From Acidimicrobiia bacterium (lineage in GTDB: Bacteria > Actinomycetota > Acidimicrobiia > Acidimicrobiales > AC-14), in contig JAFAUA010000088.1 in assembly GCA_019243595.1 (NCBI GenBank), positions 1 through 10,841 of the forward strand: a stretch of 10,841 nucleotides of DNA. The letters are read 5' to 3'. The notes below the pieces were generated by a model. It had not been told where the DNA came from, made no database searches, and was given only the letters and a program-made list of their open reading frames with translations. The translations under genes and the position numbers were made by a program. Below are positions 1 to 6,710 of this stretch, one piece after another. The number at the start of each line of letters is the position of its first letter. Position 1 is the stretch's first letter.

Positions 1-1
1 G

Positions 2-1435
2 GAGGTGACCGCTCCGGGGTATCTCTCCGACATCCACGCCAGCGGGTTCCTCGTGGCCAAGGTGGCGCCGGCGATGAAGGACCTCGACGTCGAGAAGCAC
101 GGGCTCGAGCTGATCACGCCCGACCCGAACTGGGCCTTGGTGACCACGGACGGCCAGACCATGACGATCGGCCGGGACGTCGAGGACACCGTACGGAGCA
201 TCGAGCGCTTCTCGAAGAAGGACGCCGCGACGTGGCGAAGTCTCTACGAGCGGTACCTGGCGGCCAAGCCGGCGATCATCAAAGGCATGTTCTCGGCGCC
301 CCAAAGCCAGGCTGCGCATCTCGCCCAGCTCAACCAGGATCCCCAGGGAATGGACGAGCTTCGTTTCGAGATGCAGACGGCCAGGTCATGGGTGAACGAG
401 ACCTTCGAGAACGAGACCGTGCGTGCGTTCGCGGCCTCCTTCGCGTTCCACGCCGCCGCCTCGCCCGACGACGTAGGTGGCGGCGAGTTCGCCTGGCTGT
501 TCTCGACGTGTGTCCAAGACGTCGGCGTCAGCATCGTGAAGGGCGGCATGCATCACATCTCCGCCGCCCTCGTCGCCGACCTAGAGGCTCACGGCGGTGA
601 GGTCCGTACGAACGCATGCGTTGCAGGCATCACCGTCGAGGACGGCAGGGCCACCGCGGTGCGCCTCGCCGGTGGCGAGGAGATCGCCGTCGACAAGGTG
701 GTGGCCTCCAATGTCGACCCGTACCACCTGACCATCGATCTTCTCGGCGAACAGGCGGTGGGCAAGGAGCTCGCCGACAAGATCCGCCATTACGAGTGGG
801 GCGACTCCTTCTTCACCGTCCACGCCGCCCTCAGCGAGCCTGTGGCCTTCGTCGCTGGCGAGGAGCTGGGCCATGCCGGCTACATCCACGTCCAGCCGCC
901 AACGATCGAAGACCTCTCGGAGATCTTCGCCGAGTGCAGGGCGGGTGACCCACCTCGCACACCGCTCGTCGGGGTTGTCAACGAGGCCGTGGTCGACCCG
1001 ACGAGAGCCCCCGAAGGCAAAGGCCTGATCAAGTTCGTCGTCCACTACGTGCCCTACAGGCGGGCCGACGGTCGCAGCTGGGACGACACCGACGAGGCCT
1101 ACGCCGACCACATCGTCGACTGGCTCGACAGCACGGCACTCCCGGGGCTGCGCAACAAGATCACCGACCGGGTTGTCCACTCGCCACTGAACCTGGAGCG
1201 CCGCATCCCGAGCTCGGTGCACGGCACTCACCAGCACGGTGCCTTCGTCCCCTATCAGCACGGCGCCATGCGGCCGATTCCCGAGTTCGGCCAGTTCCGC
1301 GCTGCGCCGCTCACCAACGTCTACCTCTGCGGCGCCGGCAGCCACCCCGAGTCCGGCATCAGCATGGGCCCCGGCCACAACGCAGCCAAGGCCATCTGCG
1401 ACGACCTGAAGATTGGCCTTCCCGGAGCTAACTGA
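2..1435 (+). CDS. Phytoene dehydrogenase-like FAD-dependent oxidoreductase, 5'-truncated
   Basis: This is the C-terminal part of a COG1233-type (phytoene desaturase / PYROXD2-like) FAD amine-oxidase-fold enzyme; 477 residues are visible and the gene ends at TGA 1433-1435. The reading frame is open at the left edge. The first residues (EVTAPGYLSDIHA) match the family stretch that normally lies about 50 residues after the N-terminal GxGxxG FAD-binding loop, so that loop lies outside the window. The C-terminal FAD motif is clear: VYLCGAGSHPESG followed by ISMGPGHNAAKAI near residues 440-465, which closes the flavin site in this family. Family members desaturate or isomerise carotenoids and other lipophilic substrates, but many bacterial members have no known substrate and nothing here fixes one. 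No carotenoid genes are nearby. The 3' end overlaps the convergent minus-strand gene by 8 bases. Family assignment is secure; substrate unknown. Confidence 0.88.
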   Translation, partial: EVTAPGYLSDIHASGFLVAKVAPAMKDLDVEKHGLELITPDPNWALVTTDGQTMTIGRDVEDTVRSIERFSKKDAATWRSLYERYLAAKPAIIKGMFSAPQSQAAHLAQLNQDPQGMDELRFEMQTARSWVNETFENETVRAFAASFAFHAAASPDDVGGGEFAWLFSTCVQDVGVSIVKGGMHHISAALVADLEAHGGEVRTNACVAGITVEDGRATAVRLAGGEEIAVDKVVASNVDPYHLTIDLLGEQAVGKELADKIRHYEWGDSFFTVHAALSEPVAFVAGEELGHAGYIHVQPPTIEDLSEIFAECRAGDPPRTPLVGVVNEAVVDPTRAPEGKGLIKFVVHYVPYRRADGRSWDDTDEAYADHIVDWLDSTALPGLRNKITDRVVHSPLNLERRIPSSVHGTHQHGAFVPYQHGAMRPIPEFGQFRAAPLTNVYLCGAGSHPESGISMGPGHNAAKAICDDLKIGLPGAN

Positions 1436-1889
1436 TCGGCTGGTGCAGGTCGACCACGAGGTCGCCGTTCTTCTGTATGAACGTGTTGTAGCGAACGAGG
1501 CCCGTGCCGTCGGCCGGAAAATCGTGGCCGCTGCAGGGGTCGTGGAAGGTCTTGGTCGAGGGCACCCACTTGACGGTGCAGCTCTTGGACTCACCCGGCG
1601 GGTGGACCTCGACCGCCACCCACTGATTCGAGCCGATCTTGTTGACGTAGATGTCGCGGCCCTTCTGGAGCGGGTCCGCGAACAACAGCGGGCCGTTGCG
1701 GTCGACGATCTTCGCCTGGTTCTTGGCCTTGCCCAGGTTGAAGAGGTTCGAGCCCAGCTTGCTCTTGGCCTTGCCGGAGCCGACGAGCGAGATGATCCCA
1801 GCGAAGATCACGATGGCGACGATGACACCGGCCGCGGCGCTGAGGATCACCATGCGGCTGCGGTTCGGATTGTCGCGGCGAAAACTCAC
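1428..1889 (-). CDS. Membrane-anchored Rieske-like protein lacking cluster ligands
   Basis: A 153-residue protein. It starts at GTG 1889-1887, which overlaps the TGA of the carboxyltransferase gene as GTGA. An AGGTGG ribosome site at 1900-1895 sits 5 bases upstream and supports this start. Residues 1-12 are basic, residues 13-36 form one hydrophobic helix, and residues 37-60 are a Lys-rich linker, so the C-terminal domain is probably outside the membrane. Residues 98-128 line up by eye with the cluster-binding region of Rieske ferredoxins (CTHLGC...FxCPCHGxxFDxDG). Here the sequence has C104-TVKW, then FHDPC-SGHDF with C119, then ADG at 126-128. The two cysteines align with the structural disulfide pair, whereas the four [2Fe-2S] ligand positions (Cys, His, Cys, His) appear as Gly99, Ser101, Asp117 and Ser120. 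Inference: a Rieske fold held by a disulfide but without a cluster. The partner is unknown; a redundant or structural respiratory or lipid-related role is possible. The gene is certain, the fold probable. Confidence 0.72.
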   Translation of the reverse strand: MSFRRDNPNRSRMVILSAAAGVIVAIVIFAGIISLVGSGKAKSKLGSNLFNLGKAKNQAKIVDRNGPLLFADPLQKGRDIYVNKIGSNQWVAVEVHPPGESKSCTVKWVPSTKTFHDPCSGHDFPADGTGLVRYNTFIQKNGDLVVDLHQPIS

Positions 1890-3238
1890 CTGACCCACCT
1901 GGCAGTCGCTCGGTCGACGCGCCGATCGCGGTCGCCGGGCCGTGCCTCGTTGAAGGCGGTGATGATGGCGAGGCGCATGCCCGCGGGGTCGGGCTCGGCC
2001 ACGACGCTGTCGACGATGCCGAGTTGCAACAGATCGGCGCTCGTCAGCTTGAGCCGCGCGGCCAGCTCGGGCGCCTTGCCCGCGTCGCGTTCGAGAATGG
2101 CCGCCGCGCCCTCCGGGGCGATGACGGAGAAGACGGCGTGCTCCTGGATCAGTAGACGGTCGGCATGGCCGAGGGCCAGCGCCCCGCCGCTGCCGCCCTC
2201 GCCGACGCACACGCTGACGCTCGACGTCGGGAGCTCGGCCATGGCGGCGAATGTGCGGGCGATCTCGCCGGCGACGCCGTCGGCTTCGGCCGCCGCGCTG
2301 GGATCGGCGCCCGGTGTGTCGACGAATGTCAGGAGCGGCAGCGAGAGGCGGCCGGCCAAGGCGATGGCCCGCTGGGCGAGCCGGTAGCCCGCGGGCCGGG
2401 GGCGCCCGTCGGCGGCGTGGCGGTCCATGGCAACGACGACCACTCGACCGCCCTCGATCGTCGCCAGTCCGGCACGCACGACCGGGTCGGTGCTGTGCAG
2501 CTCCGTCCACGACGAGCACAGTCGGCCCGCCCAGTCGATGCCACTTGGCCGGATCGGAAGCCGGGCCTGCTCGACTTCGCCCCACGGGCTGTCGTCGAAC
2601 GTCGTGTGGCGGAACACGCCGCCAAAGCGGCGAGGAGCGAGGGGCGCCTCCCGCAGCCCGAGAGCGGCCTCGATCCACGGCCCGGCCTCGGCCGTGACGG
2701 CGTCGACCAAGCCGTGCTCGTACGCCGACTCGGCCGTGTGCGATCCCGGCGGCAGCGGTGAGCCGGTGGTCAGTTCGACGACCCGCGGCCCGGCGAATCC
2801 GATGGTGGCGCCGGGCTCGGCGGCCCGTACGTCGGCGAGCGACGCATACGAGGCGTACACGCCGCCGGTCGTGGGGGAGCGGAGCAGAGCCAACGACAAC
2901 AGCCCCGCCCGACCGTGGGCCGCCGCCGCCGAGGACGTCCGTGCCATCTGGATGAGCGAGACCATGCCCTCCTGCATGCGGGCGCCGCCGGATGCGGGGA
3001 GCACGACCATCGGCAGCCGTTCCTCGGTCGCACGGCGATAGGCGCGCACAACTTTCTCGCCATGGGCGGCGCCCATCGAACCGCCCAGGACCTCGAACCG
3101 GCCCTCGGCGAAGGCGTAGTGCTCGGTGCGTCCGGTGACCACCGATTCGTCCTCGGGAGCCTTGTAATCCGGCCAGTCCAACGGGTTGTCACCGCGCAGG
3201 GCGGCGTCCCATTCCGCCTGGGTCTGGTGCGGGGGCAT
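1886..3238 (-). CDS. accDA: Fused carboxyltransferase (AccD-like plus AccA-like halves) of an acyl-CoA carboxylase
   Basis: A 450-residue protein from ATG 3238-3236. The N-terminal half is AccD-like: [12 protein letters not shown] at 51-62, [11 protein letters not shown] at 81-91, [10 protein letters not shown] at 121-130, GFAGPRVVE at 147-155. The C-terminal half is AccA-like: [14 protein letters not shown] at 278-291, [10 protein letters not shown] at 304-313, [12 protein letters not shown] at 346-357 and [11 protein letters not shown] at 372-382. Each half supplies one crotonase-fold domain, and the glycine pairs form the oxyanion holes that bind the acyl-CoA and carboxybiotin carbonyls. 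It should transfer CO2 from biotin to acetyl-CoA, giving malonyl-CoA for fatty acid synthesis; propionyl-CoA as substrate is not excluded. The four-cysteine zinc ribbon at the N-terminus of bacterial AccD is absent: there is no Cys before residue 241. No biotin carboxylase or BCCP lies in the window. An in-frame extension to 3364 is rejected because it runs through the divergent B12 gene. It is translationally coupled to the downstream Rieske-like gene. Confidence 0.9.
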   Translation of the reverse strand: MPPHQTQAEWDAALRGDNPLDWPDYKAPEDESVVTGRTEHYAFAEGRFEVLGGSMGAAHGEKVVRAYRRATEERLPMVVLPASGGARMQEGMVSLIQMARTSSAAAAHGRAGLLSLALLRSPTTGGVYASYASLADVRAAEPGATIGFAGPRVVELTTGSPLPPGSHTAESAYEHGLVDAVTAEAGPWIEAALGLREAPLAPRRFGGVFRHTTFDDSPWGEVEQARLPIRPSGIDWAGRLCSSWTELHSTDPVVRAGLATIEGGRVVVVAMDRHAADGRPRPAGYRLAQRAIALAGRLSLPLLTFVDTPGADPSAAAEADGVAGEIARTFAAMAELPTSSVSVCVGEGGSGGALALGHADRLLIQEHAVFSVIAPEGAAAILERDAGKAPELAARLKLTSADLLQLGIVDSVVAEPDPAGMRLAIITAFNEARPGDRDRRVDRATARWVR

Positions 3239-3243
3239 CCACC

Positions 3244-3249
3244 TAGTAT
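3244..3249 (+). promoter_or_regulatory. Putative -10 box, leaderless promoter of the B12-domain gene
   Basis: TAGTAT matches the actinobacterial TANNNT -10 pattern and ends 8 bases before ATG 3258, which would put the transcript start at or next to the A of the start codon. No Shine-Dalgarno sequence precedes the ATG, as expected for a leaderless mRNA. I see no convincing -35 box. Prediction from spacing only. Confidence 0.5.
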
Positions 3250-3250
3250 C
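3245..3250 (-). promoter_or_regulatory. Putative -10 box of the carboxyltransferase gene
   Basis: On the minus strand GATACT matches 4 of 6 bases of TATAAT and ends 6 bases before ATG 3238. It shares five base pairs with the plus-strand box TAGTAT at 3244-3249, so one short element could fire in both directions. An AGG lies 3 bases before the ATG, too close to be a normal ribosome site. Confidence 0.38.
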
Positions 3251-3257
3251 ACTTGCA

Positions 3258-3668
3258 ATGGAGCACCGGTACCGGGTCGTCGTGGCCAAGCCGGGCCTCG
3301 ACGGACACGACCGGGGGGCCAAGGTCATCGCCCGCGCCCTGCGCGACGCCGGCTTCGAGGTCATCTACACGGGTCTGCACCAGACGCCCGAGCAAGTCGT
3401 GGAGACCGTCGTGCAGGAAGACGCCGACGCCGTCGGTCTGTCGCTCCTGTCGGGGGCGCACATGACGCTCTTCCCGAAGGTCATCGCTCAGCTGAAGGAA
3501 CGCGGCGCCGACGATGTCCTCGTCTTCGGGGGCGGCATCATCCCCGACGCCGACATCCCCAAGCTCAAGGAGATGGGGGCAGCCGCCATCTTCACGCCGG
3601 GTTCGTCGATGGCGTCGATCACCGAGTGGCTGCGTCAGGCGCTGGAAGAGCGCCACGCCAACAACTAA
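3258..3668 (+). CDS. Stand-alone cobalamin (B12)-binding domain, acyl-CoA mutase small-subunit type
   Basis: A 136-residue protein made of one B12-binding Rossmann-like domain, with no mutase TIM barrel. The base-off/His-on signature is complete: DGHDRG at 15-20 (DxHxxG, with His17 the expected cobalt ligand), SLLSG at 62-66 and GGGIIPD at 91-97. It resembles the C-terminal domain of methylmalonyl-CoA mutase and the separate small subunits of archaeal methylmalonyl-CoA mutase and of 2-hydroxyisobutyryl-CoA mutase. It must pair with a large catalytic subunit encoded elsewhere. ATG 3258 is chosen because it fits family length and follows a leaderless-type -10; the in-frame extension to 3186 would overlap the divergent gene. 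sucC starts 11 bases downstream, so it probably heads the sucCD operon. SucCD uses succinyl-CoA, the methylmalonyl-CoA mutase product, which favours but does not prove that mutase. B12 binding is confident; the exact reaction is not. Confidence 0.9.
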   Translation: MEHRYRVVVAKPGLDGHDRGAKVIARALRDAGFEVIYTGLHQTPEQVVETVVQEDADAVGLSLLSGAHMTLFPKVIAQLKERGADDVLVFGGGIIPDADIPKLKEMGAAAIFTPGSSMASITEWLRQALEERHANN

Positions 3669-3679
3669 CCAGGCAGCGA

Positions 3680-4831
3680 ATGGATCTCTTCGAATACCAA
3701 GGAAAGCAGTACTTCGCACGCTTCGGCATCCCGGTCTCGGCCGGCGGCGTCGCTGACTCCGTCGACGAAGCCGTCAACCAGGCCGACAAGGCGGGCTACC
3801 CCGTCGTCGTCAAGGCTCAGGTGCAGGTCGGCGGCCGCGGCAAGGCCGGCGGCATCAAGCTGGCCGACGACGCCGACCAGGTCCGCGAGCACGCATCGAA
3901 CATCCTCGGCATGGACATCAAGGGCCACGTCGTGCGCCGCCTCTGGATCGAGCACGCGTCCGACATCGACAAGGAGTACTACGCGTCGTTCACGCTCGAC
4001 CGCTCCGAGAAGAAGCTCCTCGGCATGCTGTCGTCGCAAGGCGGCGTCGAGATCGAAGCGGTCGCCGACAAGAGCCCTGAGGCCATCGCCCGGATCCACA
4101 TCGACCCGGTCGAGGGCCTGAGCGCGGAGGCCACCCGCGACTGGGTGGCGAAGGCCAACCTCGACCCGAAGGCGGTCGACGGCACCGTCGACATCCTGCA
4201 GAAGCTCTACAAGTGCTTCGTGGAGGGCGACGCCGACCTGGTCGAGATCAACCCGTTGATCCTCACACCCGAAGGCAAGGTGCACGCACTCGACGCCAAG
4301 GTCACCCTCGACGACAACGCAGCCTTCCGCCATCCCGAGTGGGACGAGTTCCGGGGCCTCGAGCAGCTCGATCCCCGCGACGCGCTGGCCAAGGAGAAGG
4401 GTCTGCAATACGTCGGCCTCGACGGCACCGTCGGCATCATCGCCAACGGCGCGGGCCTGGCCATGAGCACGTGCGACGTCGTCAACCAGGTGGGTGGCTC
4501 GCCTGCCAACTTCCTCGACATCGGTGGCGGAGCGAACGCCGAGGTCATGGCCAACGCCCTCGAGGTCATCAACACCGACGAGAAGGTGCAGGCCATCTTC
4601 ATCAACATCTTCGGCGGCATCACGCGCGGCGACGAGGTGGCCAACGGGATCGTGCAGGCCTTGAGCTCGGTCGACATCCGGCCGCCGATCGTCATTCGTC
4701 TCGACGGCACCAATGCCGAGGAAGGCAGAGCGATCCTCAAGGACACCGAATCCGATCGCTTCATCTCCAAGCCGACGATGCTCGAAGCCGCTCGCACGGC
4801 AGTTGAGCTCGCAGGGGGAACGGTTAAGTGA
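3680..4831 (+). CDS. sucC: Succinyl-CoA synthetase (succinate-CoA ligase) beta subunit
   Basis: A 383-residue protein, close to the E. coli length of 388, from ATG 3680. With SucD it interconverts succinyl-CoA and succinate, with ATP or GTP formation, in the TCA cycle. MDLFEYQGKQ at the N-terminus is typical of the family. The ATP-grasp domain covers about residues 1-230: GGRGKAGGIK at 51-60 binds the nucleotide, and EINPL at 189-193 with Asp205 supplies metal ligands. The CoA-ligase domain follows, with GTVGIIANGAG at 249-259, DIGGGA at 280-285 and FGGITRGDEVA at 311-321. It lies 11 bases after the B12-domain gene with only a weak purine-rich ribosome site, and overlaps sucD by 4 bases. Nucleotide preference (ATP or GTP) cannot be told by eye. 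Confidence 0.97.
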   Translation: MDLFEYQGKQYFARFGIPVSAGGVADSVDEAVNQADKAGYPVVVKAQVQVGGRGKAGGIKLADDADQVREHASNILGMDIKGHVVRRLWIEHASDIDKEYYASFTLDRSEKKLLGMLSSQGGVEIEAVADKSPEAIARIHIDPVEGLSAEATRDWVAKANLDPKAVDGTVDILQKLYKCFVEGDADLVEINPLILTPEGKVHALDAKVTLDDNAAFRHPEWDEFRGLEQLDPRDALAKEKGLQYVGLDGTVGIIANGAGLAMSTCDVVNQVGGSPANFLDIGGGANAEVMANALEVINTDEKVQAIFINIFGGITRGDEVANGIVQALSSVDIRPPIVIRLDGTNAEEGRAILKDTESDRFISKPTMLEAARTAVELAGGTVK

Positions 4832-5712
4832 GCATCTTCGTCGACGAGAAGACGAAAGTGATTGTCCAGGGCCTGACCGGCGGGCAGGGTCGGTTCCACG
4901 GGCTGCGCAACCGCGACTACGGCACCAAGGTCGTTGCCGGGGTCACGCCGGGCAAGGCCGGCACCGACGTCGACGGCATCCCCGTCTACGACACCGTCCA
5001 AGAGGCGGTCGACAAGACCGGAGCCGACGCCAGCTTCGTCGTCGTTCCTCCCAAGGCTGCGCCCGACGCCGTGCGCCAGGCGGCCGCCGCAGGCGTTCGC
5101 ATCATCGTCAGCATCACCGAGGGGATCCCGATGCAGGACGAGGTGCTGCTCTTCAACGAGCTGAAGGAGAAATATCCCGACACCCAGCTCATCGGCCCCA
5201 ACTGCCCGGGCGTCATCTCACCTGGCAAGTGCAACATCGGCATCACCGCCGGCGAGATCGCCAAGCCGGGCGGCCCGGTCGGCATCGTGTCCCGTTCGGG
5301 GACGCTGACCTACCAGGCCCTCTACGAGCTCACCCAGGCGGGCATCGGCCAGACCACCTGCGTCGGCATCGGCGGCGATCCGGTCCCGGGCACGAGCTTC
5401 ATCGACTGCCTCAGCCGCTTCCAGGCCGACCCCGACACCAAGGCCGTGATCATGATCGGTGAGATCGGTGGGTCGGCCGAGGAGCAGGCCGCGGAGTACA
5501 TCAAGGCCGAGATGAACAAGCCGGTGGTGGCCTACATCGCCGGCGTCACCGCCCCGCCGGGCAAGAAGATGGGCCACGCGGGCGCCATCATCTCCGGCTC
5601 CAGCGGCACCGCCCAGGCCAAGATCGAGGCCCTCGAGGCGGCGGGCGCCAAGGTCGGCCAGAACCCGACGGAGATGGCCGACCTCATGCGCGAGGTCGTC
5701 GCCAGGCTCTGA
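4828..5712 (+). CDS. sucD: Succinyl-CoA synthetase alpha subunit
   Basis: A 294-residue protein, close to the usual 290. It starts at GTG 4828, whose last two bases belong to the sucC stop codon (GTGA overlap). A strong AGGGGGA ribosome site at 4813-4819 lies 8 bases upstream. The N-terminal CoA-binding Rossmann domain has [11 protein letters not shown] at 15-25, and [10 protein letters not shown] lies at 73-82. [11 protein letters not shown] at 123-133 and SRSGTLTYQ at 155-163 are the usual signatures. His250 in [11 protein letters not shown] is the phosphohistidine that carries phosphate between the two active sites. The protein binds CoA and forms the succinyl-phosphate / phospho-His intermediate; SucC supplies the nucleotide site. 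Confidence 0.97.
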   Translation: MSIFVDEKTKVIVQGLTGGQGRFHGLRNRDYGTKVVAGVTPGKAGTDVDGIPVYDTVQEAVDKTGADASFVVVPPKAAPDAVRQAAAAGVRIIVSITEGIPMQDEVLLFNELKEKYPDTQLIGPNCPGVISPGKCNIGITAGEIAKPGGPVGIVSRSGTLTYQALYELTQAGIGQTTCVGIGGDPVPGTSFIDCLSRFQADPDTKAVIMIGEIGGSAEEQAAEYIKAEMNKPVVAYIAGVTAPPGKKMGHAGAIISGSSGTAQAKIEALEAAGAKVGQNPTEMADLMREVVARL

Positions 5713-5729
5713 GCGGTCACACTGGCGCG

Positions 5730-6707
5730 GTGACCCGCCGTGCCCTCGTCGTTGTCGCGCTCGCCCTCTGCGCGGCGTGCGGGTCGACGTCGGCGCGCAT
5801 CCCGCTCCAGCGGGCCGCCGGCACCCTGCCGCCGACGACGACCACGGCGCCGACCACGACGACGACACCGCCGCCGCCCCCCACGACAGTCAGTCTTCCG
5901 CCGGCGAACGCGGTGATGTCACCGCGCGGGCATCCACTCCCGGTCGACGGACAGAACGCGCAGGGCTGGCTGGTCGAGACGCCGTGCGGCAAGACGACGA
6001 CGCTCTCCGCAGGGACGCCGATCGCCACGCCGACGGTCGTGCTCGACCCCGGCCACGGCGGTGGCGAGACCGGCGCCATCGGGCCCAACCACCTGCGCGA
6101 AGCGGTGGTCAACCTCGCCGTCTCCCAGGTGACGAAGGCAACGCTCGAGGCCAACGGGGTCACGGTCGTGATGACCCGCGGCGACGACACGCGGGTCGTG
6201 CTGACCACGCGCTCGGCGCTCGTCCGCAAGTTGCACCCGACCGCCATGGTGTCGATCCACCACAACTCGACTCCCGATGGTCCGCGCAACGACCCGGGCA
6301 CCGAGATCTACTACCAGGCCCGATCGCCGGAATCGAAGCGGTTGTCCGGCCTGATCTATGAGGAAGTGGTCCGCGCCCTCTCCCGGTACCAGATCCCCTG
6401 GGTCGGCCTGGTCGACGCCGGCGCCAAGTACCGGCTGAACAGCCAGGGCGGCGACTACTACCACATGCTCCGCGAGACGGCGGGTACGCCGTCGGTGATC
6501 GCCGAGCTGGCCTACATCTCCGATCCTCCCGAGGCCGATCTCCTTGCCCGACCGGAGGTCCAGCGGGTCGAAGGCGAGGCCGTGGCCCGCGGGATCCTCC
6601 GCTACCTGCGCACCCAGGACCCCGGATCCGGCTACGTCACCCCGCTGCCCCGCCCGTCGTCGGACAACGGCGGCGGCGGCGAAAACTGCGTCGACCCGCC
6701 GCTGTAG
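5730..6707 (+). CDS. Exported N-acetylmuramoyl-L-alanine amidase (Amidase_3), probable lipoprotein
   Basis: A 325-residue peptidoglycan hydrolase, predicted to cut the bond between N-acetylmuramic acid and the L-alanine of the stem peptide outside the membrane. Residues 1-17 look like a signal peptide: RR, a hydrophobic run, then CAAC. Cys17 could be lipidated, although Cys at -3 is not a standard lipobox residue. A Pro/Thr linker (about 34-53) follows, typical of wall-spanning spacers. The Amidase_3 domain occupies about 102-294. Zinc ligands are His109 (DPGHGG), Glu124 (LREAVVNL) and His177 (SIHHNS); Glu259 (IAELAYISD) is the catalytic acid. A Gly/Pro-rich tail with Cys320 ends the protein. 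GTG 5730 lies 17 bases after sucD and has no clear ribosome site, so the start is less certain than the domain. No SPOR, LysM or AMIN domain is visible. Its link to the sucCD operon seems to be shared transcription rather than shared pathway. Confidence 0.9.
   Translation: MTRRALVVVALALCAACGSTSARIPLQRAAGTLPPTTTTAPTTTTTPPPPPTTVSLPPANAVMSPRGHPLPVDGQNAQGWLVETPCGKTTTLSAGTPIATPTVVLDPGHGGGETGAIGPNHLREAVVNLAVSQVTKATLEANGVTVVMTRGDDTRVVLTTRSALVRKLHPTAMVSIHHNSTPDGPRNDPGTEIYYQARSPESKRLSGLIYEEVVRALSRYQIPWVGLVDAGAKYRLNSQGGDYYHMLRETAGTPSVIAELAYISDPPEADLLARPEVQRVEGEAVARGILRYLRTQDPGSGYVTPLPRPSSDNGGGGENCVDPPL
5829..5888 (+). repeat. Low-complexity Pro/Thr linker coding repeat
   Basis: About 60 bases dominated by ACG/ACC and CCG/CCC triplets encode a run of Thr and Pro between the signal peptide and the amidase domain. 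This kind of spacer is common in exported actinobacterial proteins and is prone to length change by replication slippage. It is part of the amidase gene, not a mobile or structural repeat element. Confidence 0.75.
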
Positions 6708-6710
6708 GAA

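Noticed and set aside
1..7. GGAG followed directly by GTG as a true start of the first gene
   Set aside because: The ribosome-like GGAG has no spacing, and the encoded sequence begins in the middle of a conserved family region, after the FAD loop. The gene is truncated by the window edge.
581..1594. 337-codon minus-strand frame opposite the oxidoreductase
   Set aside because: It conflicts with two supported genes and shows no domain; it is a shadow frame.
1413..2387. 324-codon plus-strand frame opposite the Rieske-like and carboxyltransferase genes
   Set aside because: It has Ala/Arg/Ser-rich shadow composition, and the opposite strand carries clear AccA/AccD motifs.
3239..3364. 42-residue N-terminal extension of the carboxyltransferase
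   Set aside because: It would run through the B12-domain gene and its Arg/Ser/Thr-rich sequence does not resemble the family.
2915..3679. Upstream in-frame extension of sucC
   Set aside because: The conserved SucC N-terminus (MDLFEYQ) begins at 3680; the upstream frame is a shadow of two other genes.
5718..5723. CACACT as a -10 box for the amidase
   Set aside because: The spacing (6 bases to GTG) fits, but the first base is wrong and the gene is close behind sucD, so read-through is simpler.
5829..5888. Triplet-rich stretch as a tandem repeat locus or CRISPR-like array
   Set aside because: It is an in-frame Pro/Thr linker inside the amidase gene, with no spacers and no conserved unit longer than a codon.
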